From Alentia gelatinosa (Eukaryota > Annelida > Polychaeta > Phyllodocida > Polynoidae), in NCBI GenBank assembly GCA_950022655.1, contig OX465589.1:28745970-28809969 (forward strand): 64,000 bases of DNA, in the 5' to 3' direction. The position numbers were made by a program, and so were the translations under genes. Below, one piece after another: positions 34,236 through 43,879 of this stretch (positions are counted from its first letter, which is position 1; the number at the start of each line of letters is the position of its first letter). The notes beneath the pieces were generated by a model. That model made no database searches. It had not been told where the DNA came from and was given only the letters and a program-made list of their open reading frames with translations.

Positions 34236-34371
34236 AATAATCTCATTTTAAGTTTTAGACTATATCACTGTGTAATTTTTATTCAATTCAGTGCTATGAT
34301 GAAGTCATTGGAATAAAAGACATGAAAAATGTAAGTTTTAGTTTCATTTATTCCTTTGCATATGTGACTCC

Positions 34372-34704
34372 TCAGTCAGTCTTTGTGGACACATCCATAG
34401 TTCCCCTCTCATGGTGCACTTCTGACGTGTCTGTAGATGCGTCTCTGGTATTCCGAGTCCCACTAGAAGTTACCATCTCATGAGCTTCGAATATCCTAAG
34501 GGGTCTTCTGAGTAGGTAGTTTAATCTGAGAATTTCTTCGATGATATGAAGGTCATCCATTGCAATGTCCAGTTCCACTTGTGGATCCATCTCTTCTTGT
34601 GTATGTGCGAAATCCGGCCCATATTTGAACTCACTCTGGATCATGTGACCACAGGAAGAAATTTGCATTTTCACTGGGCCCATGGGGTCAGGGGTCATGC
34701 CCAC
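34372..34704 (-). CDS. Hypothetical ORF in repeat X
   Basis: 110 codons, starting MGMTPDPMGPVKMQ and ending DVSTKTD. It is acidic with a possible short helix (DLHIIEEILRLNYLLRR). No family is recognised. Its first codons are shared with the truncated copy of repeat X at 27860-27888, where the LINE interrupts them. It may be a transposon or captured-exon fragment, or chance. Confidence 0.25.
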   Translation of the reverse strand: MGMTPDPMGPVKMQISSCGHMIQSEFKYGPDFAHTQEEMDPQVELDIAMDDLHIIEEILRLNYLLRRPLRIFEAHEMVTSSGTRNTRDASTDTSEVHHERGTMDVSTKTD

Positions 34705-34790
34705 AGTGTCTATTCATATGTATGTCAATGGCTGTCACTCAGCATATGTTTCTTTTATTATGTCATGGTCTATCAGCAGTTTACTCTAAG
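34673..34790 (-). repeat. Dispersed repeat X, second copy, with local duplication
   Basis: Inverted copy of 27767-27888. Part of it (ACTCAGCATATGTTTCTTTT to ATCAAAGCTATGTAGG) is duplicated immediately after, at about 34738-34855 and 34859-34976, with only a few differences. Confidence 0.75.
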
Positions 34791-34984
34791 GGATCATTCC
34801 GCCCCTGACTTCTCTCGTCCTTCAAAATTAAAAGATGAATCAAAGCTATGTAGGGGACACTCAGCATATGTTTCTTTTATTATGTCATGGTCTATCAGCA
34901 GCTTTCTTTAAGGGATCATTCCGCCCCTGACTTCTCTCGTCCTTCAAAATTAAAAGATGAATCAAAGCTATGTAGGAGATTTCC

Positions 34985-36100
34985 AGAAGGAGATAAAAAA
35001 AAACACCCCAAAGTGTTCCCCACTTTGTTGAATTCCAGGAGGAGCTATTTGGTTTTTTTACTTTTGGTTTTAAGATCGAGCTCTTAAAAAAGCCCTGCAA
35101 AAATTAACCTCTCATTACAGACAGTCGAAAGGCAGGCGGTGAAAATAAAGACAAAGCGTTCCCCGCTTTGTGGAAGAAATTATATCAACCTTGAAGATGG
35201 TAACAAGGTTTGTGGTGTATAATGTTGTGTGATACACATATATTTGAAGAGCAGATTCATGTTCTGGGAATGGTGTCACAGACCCTGATTTCCATATGAT
35301 GCCAGATGCACCTTGGTAAAATGGAGTTGTATATTAGTTTCACCCCCCCTTGATAATTCCATGCTTACTTAACCTGACGGTGCTAGACAAGGTTAATTTG
35401 GATCGGTTATGTTTCATACAAGCAAAAAACACAGGAGTGGACTGTCTGATGCGACCTCTAGTGGATCAGACTTCCTTATGTGTTATTTGGTTTTACTTTG
35501 GGTTTTATGATCGAGCTCTGAGAAGAGCTCTTAAAAAATTAGGCTCTAGAGCAGAGTGTTTAAGCTGTAATGTGTGTAGCTGAAAACAAAGCGTTCCCCG
35601 CTTTGTTTAAGAAATCATATTAACCTGTTGTTGACAATGTAGTTTTTTTTTTTTGTTCTTTTGTTTGTGTTTTTGTTGTTGTTTTTTTGGCAATTTTTAT
35701 TAGGGAAAATTGTATGTTCACAATCACCGAATTCGGCTATAGAGCCGTTCTTCCACTCGGGCCCTTGCCCCAACTCCTCATTCTAATGGCGGGTGTTTAA
35801 CCGAATGGGCAGTGGGTACCATTTTTTGTGTAAGTCTTTGGTATGACCCGACCGGGGTTTGAACCCACGACCTCCCATGCTCGAGGCGAACACCCCTACC
35901 ACTTGGCCACCGAGTGTAATATGCATATATTTCAAGAACAGATTCACGTTCTGTGAAAGGTGTCACAAACCTCAATTTCCATGTCCCTTTGCATCCACCT
36001 TGGAAAATTAGAGTTGTATATTAGTTTTAACCACCCTTCATAATTCCATGCTTACTTAACCTGGTGGGGCTAGACACGGTAACTTGAGATTGATAATGTT
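34985..36100. repeat. Repeat family Y, two units of about 430 bp
   Basis: Units start with GGTTTTAAGATCGAGCTCTT (35066) and a similar segment at 35500. Each includes the hairpin ACAAAGCG-TTCCC-CGCTTTGT, then CAGATTCATGTTCTG, GGTGTCACA and ATAATTCCATGCTTACTTAACC. Two more units are at 39300-40130. A SINE (35642-35916) sits inside the second unit. No coding sequence was found. Confidence 0.7.
35642..35916 (-). mobile_element. tRNA-derived SINE
   Basis: On the minus strand the head (35916-35845) is tRNA-like: GGTGGCCAAGTGGTAGGGGT as A box and GGGTTCAAACCCC as B box, resembling tRNA-Ser/Leu. A body of about 155 bp follows, ending CAATTTTCCCTAATAAAAAT, then a tail rich in A with C interruptions (plus-strand T-rich, 35642-35690). 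RNA polymerase III would transcribe such an element from the internal promoter. A related tail is at 7660-7712. Confidence 0.8.
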
Positions 36101-36164
36101 TCATGTGAGAGAAAAATGTCAGTGGACTATTTGAAGCGACACCTACCGGTTCGAGTCAATCGGC

Positions 36165-36438
36165 ATGTGATCTGTCACATGATCAAGGATAATTTGCATA
36201 TTCAATTATTGATCATGTGACAGATCACATGATCAATTGTGTGGGTATATAAAGGATTGATTTTCAGACATCCAGTCAGTCTGACTAAATCACCACTGAG
36301 GATCATTAGTCCCGACTACATTATTCTCTCTCACAGGTGAAGCTTCATTAGACTCTATGCATTGAATGATTCCGTGTTTATTTTCAGGCATCCAGTCAGT
36401 CCAAACTATCTATAGTCTCTACTACGTCCTTCTCTAAT
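36165..36438 (+). promoter_or_regulatory. Promoter-like unit, copy A
   Basis: A perfect 22-bp inverted repeat (36165-36186 and 36209-36230) brackets an octamer ATTTGCAT. It is followed by TATATAAAG (36246) and an initiator-like TCAGTC whose A is at 36278, 32 bp downstream of the TATA. Downstream are AG-ending pyrimidine tracts (CTCTCTCACAG, TTTATTTTCAG). The spacing fits an RNA polymerase II core promoter. Confidence 0.55.
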
Positions 36439-36442
36439 TGGC

Positions 36443-36691
36443 ATGTGATCTGTCACATGATCAAGGATAATTTGCATATTCAATTATTGATCATGTGACA
36501 GATCACATGATCAATTGTATGAGTATATAAAGAATTGATTTTCAGACATCCAGTCAGTCTGACTAAATCACCACTGAGGATCATTAGTCCCGACTACATT
36601 CTTCTCTCTCACAGGTGAAGCTTCATTAGACTCTATGCATTGAATGATTCCGTGTTTATTTTCAGGCATCCAGTCAGTCCAAACTATCTAT
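36443..36691 (+). promoter_or_regulatory. Promoter-like unit, copy B
   Basis: Same layout as copy A: inverted repeat, ATTTGCAT, TATATAAAG at 36524, TCAGTC with its A at 36556. The unit is cut at its end (CTAT, 36688-36691) by the LTR-like insertion. Confidence 0.55.
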
Positions 36692-38309
36692 TGTTCTGGT
36701 AGTGGTATTGTTAATTCGTAATGATATGATATAATTGTGGAAGTGGTAACGTAATTCAGGTAGAGGTATAGACTATTGAATGGGAAACTCTTAAGTACGG
36801 AGTTGTGCAGACATCTAGGAGAATACGGATTATTGTTAACTACATGCCAGTTGTCAGAGACGTCTGGTGGACAGTAGGAGAACTAACCCACCGTTCTGCT
36901 ATAGTACAGAGTGCGGGGAATAGGCTTGAATCTTAATTATAAACGTGAATACGAATCTATTGGGTTAATTAGTTAATGTTAATTAACCAATTAACGTGGG
37001 GAGGAAAAGCATCGCTCAGCAGTGTGTCGAATTGTCTACCAGAATCTAAATTAAATCCAATTCGACAACGAGGACCATAGGGAATATTGAATCACTAATC
37101 ATTTGTTAATTATATGATAATTAATATTGAGAAGTAAACTGATAATAATCTGACTAATTTCTACGTGTCTTCTTCATAGGAAAGAGGTCAGAGAGTGAAG
37201 TAAGGTTCATATATTTAATAAGCAGTGTTCACATTCACAACAGTTCATAATTCTTCCAGGATGGATTTCTGGGTAAACATATAAGTTCAGGACACAGTTC
37301 ATATGACCCATGGTCTAATCTGGCAAGGTGTCTCATTCTGGTGTCAATAGTTACAGTCAATGAGTGTCTCCTATAAGATAGTTCTGTGGAGTGAGATCAT
37401 AGTCTAAGATGGACTAGACATGATCTCACATAGACACAATGAGTAAGTGGATGGCATACAACAAAGATAGATGGCATAACTCACCAATTATGATATTTCC
37501 TGAAATGACTCAAGTCCCTATGAGAAAGTCAACCAATCTCAGTTCCTAGATGATTTCCTGATAATGTCAGATCTCAGATCCAAAGATCACTTCACTCTCA
37601 CAGATGAGAAGTGAAGGTGAGATAAGTCCTGTGGTGTTTGTAGTATATCAGAACCGTGTAGCAGTGGCATTATGCTCAGAAGAGTCCCTGAATTCTGAGC
37701 TACCTGCTGTTTAACGTGTGCCAGCGAAGTTGGCAGTACAACGCTAGTTCAGACCAATTCTGCATGCTGTATGCATAGTGCTCACCCTGCTCGAGTAGGT
37801 GAGATACATGCACTCAGCACGAAGCGTGTTTAGAGACTGAAGATCCTCTCACTGCGGATCCAGCTCAGAGAGTGAGGATTTACTAGAGGATCATGGGTAA
37901 TTTCGCAATGAGCTCAGACCAAACCAATAGGCAGCGAGACTGCGTTAATATATTCAGTTAGAACCGGGGAAAGCCTGCAGGGGCTTTCCCTATGAGTCAT
38001 AGATGACGTTTCTCTATTTTAACCACTGTAGTACAGGTGAATCCCGCCTATGGGAGCACTGGCGCTGCTGTAGTTACTCAGTGGGGTACTACTGCAAACC
38101 TCAAGTGATACATGATAGTGATACATAGCTAGAACCTTGATACAGTGGCTATCTAAACGCTATTAAATATCATAATAAATACACAACATATTGATACATA
38201 TTTGTGAATAATTAATAAAACATGAAACTTAATAAATAACCAGAATAATCCAAAAACCTTTCACTTATTTATGATACTCCATACCTGTGCCGTATTTGAC
38301 TACGGTACA
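36692..38309. mobile_element. Solo-LTR-like insertion, 1.6 kb
   Basis: Starts TGTTCTGGTAG and ends CGGTACA (TG...CA), flanked by CTAT on both sides (36688-36691 and 38310-38313). Removing it with one CTAT restores the repeated unit sequence AACTATCTATAGTC seen near 36409. It has no ORF and matches, in scattered blocks and the same orientation, the sequence at 48927-50437 (for example the ACGTGGGGAGG...CTACCAGA block). I infer a solo LTR; a large non-autonomous DNA element is the alternative. Confidence 0.55.
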
Positions 38310-38341
38310 CTATAGTCTCTACTACGTCCTTCTCTAATTGG

Positions 38342-38600
38342 CATGTGATCTGTCACATGATCAAGGATAATTTGCATATTCAATTATTGATCATGTGACA
38401 GATCACATGATCAATTATGTGGGTATATAAAGGATTGAATTTCAGACATCCAGTCAGTCTGACTAAATCACCACTGAGGATCATTAGTCCCTACTACATT
38501 CTCTCACAGGTGAAGCTTCATTAGACTCTATGCATTGAATGATTCCGTGTTTATTTTCAGGCATTCAGTCAGTCCAAACTATCTATAGTCTCTACTATAT
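38342..38600 (+). promoter_or_regulatory. Promoter-like unit, copy C, upstream of the 38.6-kb ORF
   Basis: Third copy, with TATATAAAG at 38424 and the TCAGTC A at 38456 (again 32 bp). It lies about 160 bp upstream of the exon-like ORF at 38619 and is the best candidate promoter for it. Confidence 0.55.
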
Positions 38601-38618
38601 CCTTCTCTATATTTTCAG

Positions 38619-39034
38619 GTGAAACTACTTTGGCTACTCAGGAATGGCGCCCACCTGTTTCAAGTGTGATTCCCAACTTCAAAACAATCGACTATGATGC
38701 ACCTGGATGGGTGAAGGGAGCAAAGGTTGCCCTGTATCACTATGGAGATGATTACATGCCAGCGACTTTCATCTTAGCCATTGTGCATGAACCTAAGGAG
38801 GAACCATCAGAGGGTGAAGTTCATATGATCGAGATACATGAAGATATAGATAAAGCATCATTGACGAAGTTTCCCTTAGAGGCCTGGAAACATCTGTTGG
38901 AAAACAGGCAGGAATTTCTACGGCAAGCATTATCCGGTGGGCCACCTATAGACTTAGTGAGATATGTGGTCTACAGGAACGAGTCTGGAGTGACATTTGC
39001 CAAATTGAATGATGTACGGAATTTAAAAATTTGA
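38619..39034 (+). CDS. Unrecognised protein, probable 3' exon
   Basis: An open frame of about 138 codons to the TGA at 39032-39034. It has no early ATG in frame, but a splice-acceptor-like TCTCTATATTTTCAG lies just before 38619, so it may be a terminal exon. The protein reads WRPPVSSVIPNFKTIDYD, then GWVKGAKVALYHYGDDYMPA and an acidic stretch HEPKEEPSEGEV, ending FAKLNDVRNLKI. I recognise no family, signal peptide or membrane segment. It has gene-like composition and follows promoter copy C. A captured or repeat-borne gene fragment is equally possible. Confidence 0.45.
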
Positions 39035-39299
39035 ATGTCATCTAGAGAAGCTATTTTGTAAGCTACCAGCATGCACAATGCAGAGTTCTATAGACTGAAA
39101 AAAAAGTGAAAAAATAACTGGAAAAATGATCTAATACTGCTTCCAGTGTTTTTATTGAACATTTTAGATATGAATATCGCAGTAACAATTAGACCAAGGA
39201 CAAAATCCATGCTCTTGAATATATATTTTTTAAACAAGTTGCCAGATATGCATCTACAGATGGCTTCAGTAGTATAGTGTGGAGAGATTAAGGTAAAAT

Positions 39300-40130
39300 G
39301 ATGTTACTTTATTTTTGGTTTTAAGATTGGGCTCTTAAAAGAGCCCTACAAAAATTAGACTCGTGCAGATGAGCCAGATGCGCAAAGAGACAGAAGGAAA
39401 GAAACAAAAGCGTTCCCCGCTTTGTTTAAGAAATTATATGAGGTCACAGATGACCAGGTGTCAGTTTCACACGCATCTATTTGAAGGACAGATTTGTGTT
39501 CTCTGAAAGGTGTCACAGACCCCGAATTCCATGTGCTGCCACATCCACCTTTGAAATTAAAGTTGTTCATGCATAGTTTTAACTACCCTTTATAATTCCA
39601 TGCTTACTTAACCTGGTGGTGCTAGACAAGGTTTCTTTGGATCGGTAATGTTTCATATGAGCAAAAAATGCAGTATTGGACTGTCTGACGCGACCTCTAG
39701 TGGATCAGACTTTCAGATGAGTTATTTGGTTTTACTTTTGGTTTTAAGATCGAGCTCTTAGAAGAGCTCTAAAAAAATTTGGCTCTCTCCCAGTGTGAGC
39801 CGAAAGATACGTGGTAATAGAAAAATAAAGACAAAGCATTCCCCGCTTTGTTTAAGAAATTATATTAACCTGACAGTGCCAAGGTCTGTGGTTGACAGTG
39901 TAGTGTAATACGCATATATTTCAAGAACAGATTCGCATTCTGTGAAAGGTGTCACAAACCTCAATTTCCATGTCCCTTTGCACCCACCTTTGAAACTTAG
40001 AGTTGTATATCAGTTTTAACCACCCTTCATAATTCCGTTCTTGCTTAACCTGGTGGTGCTAGACACAGTTGCTTTGGATTGGTAATGTGACCCTTAGCGG
40101 TTTGAGTCAAGTGTCAAATATATCACCTGA
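39300..40130. repeat. Repeat family Y, two further units
   Basis: Units beginning at about 39313 and 39738 carry the same order of blocks as at 34985-36100, including the GAGCTCTTAGAAGAGCTC palindrome and the CGTTCCCCGCTTTG hairpin. The four Y units bracket the promoter units and the ORF at 38619. Confidence 0.7.
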
Positions 40131-40266
40131 AATGATCATAAGGAAAATTTTACGTCCTCAATAGCATTGAAGTAGAAGGAGGTTTAGAGTATTCTGAAGA
40201 AATTTTTCATTTACTTTTCCCTATCACCCACATCTAGGACAGTGCTACATAAACAAATCATTGTGA

Positions 40267-41176
40267 TTTGACACCACTAGAGGTCATCACTATTTGATTC
40301 TGTCATAGTTTACATATATATGTATACTAATTCACCATATGTTTTTACAGTATGGCTATCAATGTTTAGCATTGTGTGAAATTATTGAAAAATAGATTGG
40401 CACTGAGGAAATAACTGTTCCAAACCCAATATGAACTGTTCATATATATTTAAGGGTTTAAACACCCATATTTGGTCACGCACAGTTGGCTTATTAGATG
40501 TATGTCCGAATTGTGATACCATTAAAATTGGGTACCACAGTGCATACACATCTGGTCCAAACTTTTGCAAACGTGATAAGAAAAAACTGGTGCACAGCAC
40601 TGTTATTCCTACACATGGGGATTAGTGCAGAAATGATAGTGCTATAATTCACCATCTAAAAGTATTTGATAAAATTCACTACCAATTGCCAAAGATACAC
40701 CAACAGCCATCGTCAGTTGTATTTGACACCACTAGAGGTCATCACTATTTGATTCTGTCATAGTTTACATATATACGTATACTAATTTGCCATATATTTT
40801 TTACCGTATGGCTATCAATGTTAATCATTGTGTGAAACCATTGAAAAATAGAATGGCACTGAGGAAATTACTGTTCCAAACCCCATATGAACTGTTCATA
40901 TATATTTAAGGGTTTAAACACCCATATTAGGTCACACATAGTTAGCTTATTAGATGTAAGTCAGAATTGCGATACCATGAGTATTGGCCTAACAGTACAT
41001 ACACATCTGGTCCAAGTTTTTGCAAGCGTGATAGAAAAAAACTGGTGTCACAGCGACGGAATTACTATACATGGGGATTTGTGTAGTAATGAGGGTGCTG
41101 TAATTCACCATCTAAAAGTAGCGAATAAAATTAACTACCAATTGCCAAAGATACACCAACAGCCATTGTCAGTCGT
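40267..41176. repeat. Tandem duplication of a 455-bp unit
   Basis: TTTGACACCACTAGAGGTCA begins both copies (40267 and 40722). They match along their length with scattered substitutions and small indels, ending near CAACAGCCAT-GTCAGT. No gene is recognised. Confidence 0.85.
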
Positions 41177-41349
41177 AAAAAGTGGAGACAACAAATTATA
41201 GACGAATTATGTTCTTGAGTTTATTTATTCATTCAGACATCAGTACTTTGTTATTGAAAGGCATAGGGATTATACAAGCCATGGCATTGTAAATGCTCTA
41301 AATGTATATTACCTATTTCCATTGCTACTCATATGATTTCCATCATTCA

Positions 41350-42440
41350 CGGGCTACGCTATGTGGACAGTAGGATCTGTGGCGTAGTTTTAACTAGTCT
41401 CTTTTTCTTATGGCATCCAAGTGATATTAGCTTATCATTATCATACTTCTACCCTTGGATCCCATAAAAAAATCTAGACTATTTGTGGTATTTGGGGTTC
41501 ATGTTCTTTACCTGAAGGAAAAAAGTTCATGCATGAAGCTGCTCCTGTTGTCTGCCTCCAAACACCACAGTATACAGTGTTGTCCATGAACATGTGAAAT
41601 ACTTCCTGGACTGATGCTATATGAGAGAGGTCGTTACATTGCAGCATTGTCTCAATGGGTACTTGTGAGACCAATGCTTCATACGGTGGGATATGGGGGT
41701 CGGGGATTTGTAGGCTCTGGCACTAATTTGGGAAGTCAGTAGTAGTTGAACCCCCACGACATAAAATCTCTCCAAAACTCTGAATGTTGTCACCCTCCGA
41801 TCCCAGGACAGTACAACAATGTCTCAAAGGGCATAAAATACTTCTGAGACCACTGCTGTACAGATAGGGGATTGGGGGCATCAATTTCTCATGAGTCCTT
41901 TCCCAGGAACATGGGTCTTCAAAGACTTTTGCTTTCCTCCTACGCTGTGCGGACAGTAGAATCTGTGGCGTAGTTGTGTAGTAAACTAGTCTCTTTTTCT
42001 TATGGCATCCAAGTGACAGTAGCTTATCATTATTATACTCCTGTCCTTGGAACCGGTTAAGAAAATCTAGACTATTTGCATTGGGGTTCATGTTCTGAAC
42101 CTGAAGATAAAAGGTTCATCCATGAAGCTGCTCCTGTTGTCTGCCTCCAAACACTCACAGTATACAGTATTGTCCATTAAGGTGTGAAATACTTCCTGGA
42201 CTGACGCTATATGGGAGAGGTTCTTGTGCAATTCTGTACCTGATGAAAAAATTACATGCAAAATAAAAACACAAAGTGCCGAAGGTTGTCAGCCTCCCAG
42301 TACTGGATAACAATGTCTCAAAGGGCATAAAATACTTCTGAGAGCAATGTTATACGGCAAGGGGATTTGGGGTTGGGGGCATGTGGCCAGTCTCAGTCCT
42401 TTGCCAGGAGTCAAGGGTCTTCAAATACTTTTGCTTTCTT
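41350..42440. repeat. Degenerate duplication of about 590 bp
   Basis: Blocks at 41395 (CTAGTCTCTTTTTCTTATGG), 41530 (GAAGCTGCTCCTGTTGTCTG) and 41817 (CAATGTCTCAAAGGGCATAA) recur at about 41988, 42125 and 42309. Spacing is about 490-595 bp. No convincing coding frame was found. Confidence 0.7.
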
Positions 42441-42689
42441 CCAGAATGACTCAACACATGGAGAGACTAACTTTATATGTATACTCTTGTGAAGTCATGT
42501 GACTGGCTGAGAAAATTTGCATATTCGGTGAGAGTGCTGAAATTTGCATATTGGGCGAGAGACCATGTGACAGGGTTAGAAAATTTGCATATTGGGCCAG
42601 TTCTGGGAAGGCTGCATTGACAAGAAGGTCCTTCTTCGTTGATGGAGTAGTTTTCACAGTACTCATGTGTTCATATCTTTACTGTACTA

Positions 42690-43870
42690 CCACAGATGAT
42701 GAGATGATAAGGCCCACAAGTTGAATGCTCAAGTTCAAAATCCTTTTTCCTGAGATGAATTGGATGCTTTGCCTACTGTCAGATATGATGAGATGAAATA
42801 GACCACAAGTTGAATGTTCATCTTCAAAATCCGTTTTGTTCAAACAAGTTGGAAGATTTATTAGTCATCGGCCTATTATGCATCCACAGACATCCCAAGG
42901 GTAAGAATAAATGAATGTTGAAAAGCAAAATCCGAATTTAGAATTACACTTTCAATAAATTCTGATATTTTCCAAGTAAAAAAATTCTTCTCTCTTCATA
43001 TCTCTACTGTACTACCACACATGATGAGATGATCAGGCCCATAAATTGAATGCTCAAGTTCAAAATCCTTTTTCCTGAGATGAATTAGTTAGTTTGGCTA
43101 CTGTCAGATATGATGAGATGAAAAAGACCACAAGTTGAATGTTCATCTTCAAAATCCGTTTTGTTCAAACAAGTTGAAAAATCTATTAGTCATCTGCCAA
43201 TCATGCATCCACAGACATCCCTAGGGTAAGAAAAAATGAATGTTGAAAAGCAAAATCCGAATTTAGAATTACACTTTCAATAAATTCAGATAATTTCCAA
43301 GTTAAAAAATTTCTCCTCTCTTCATATCTTTACTGTACTACCACACATGATGAGATGATAAGGCCCAGAAGTTTAATGCTCAAGTTCAAAATCCTTTTTC
43401 CTGAGATGAATTGGATGCTTTGGCTACTGTCAGATATGATAAGATGAAATAGACTAAGAGATGAATGCTCAAGTTCAAAATCCTTTTCCTTCAGATGAAT
43501 TGGATACTTTGACTACTTTGAGATATCAACATATAGAAATAGCAGAAGTTGAATGTTCATCTTCAAAATCCGTTTTGTTCAAACAAGTTGAAAAATTTAA
43601 TAGTCATCTGCCTATTATGCATCCACAGACATCCCCAGGGTAAGAAAAAATGAATGTTGAAAAGCAAAATCCGAATTTAAAATTACACTTTCAATAAAAT
43701 CTGATATTTTCCAATAAAAAAAAATCTCTGCTCTTCATATCTTTACTGTGCTACCACACATGAAGACATGATTAGGCCCACAAGTTGAATGCTCAAGTTC
43801 AAAATCTTTTTTCCTGAGATGAATGGGATGCTTTGGCTACTGTCAGATATGATCAGAAGAAATAGACCAA
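42690..43870 (+). repeat. Satellite block, forward orientation
   Basis: Three to four units, with the block TACTGTACTACCACACATGA recurring at about 42684, 43007, 43335 and 43748 (steps near 325 and 413 bp). Each unit holds TCAAAATCCTTTTTCCTGAG, GATGAATTGGAT, TTGTTCAAACAAGTTG and TGCATCCACAGACATCCC. No ORF beyond repeat artefacts. Confidence 0.88.
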
Positions 43871-43879
43871 GAGATTGTC

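Larger units (their letters stand above)
27889..34300 (-). mobile_element. Nearly full-length CR1/L2-like LINE with NADAR and esterase ORFs
   Basis: On the minus strand: ORF1 (34235-32883), an esterase ORF (32795-32145), a 953-bp non-coding spacer, ORF2 with endonuclease and RT (31191-28282), a 3' UTR of about 370 bp, an AATAAA near 27916 and a poly(A)-rich tail ending at 27889. The 5' boundary is uncertain, between 34236 and about 34370. Only one lesion was seen in the coding parts: a TGA inside ORF2. Confidence 0.88.
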
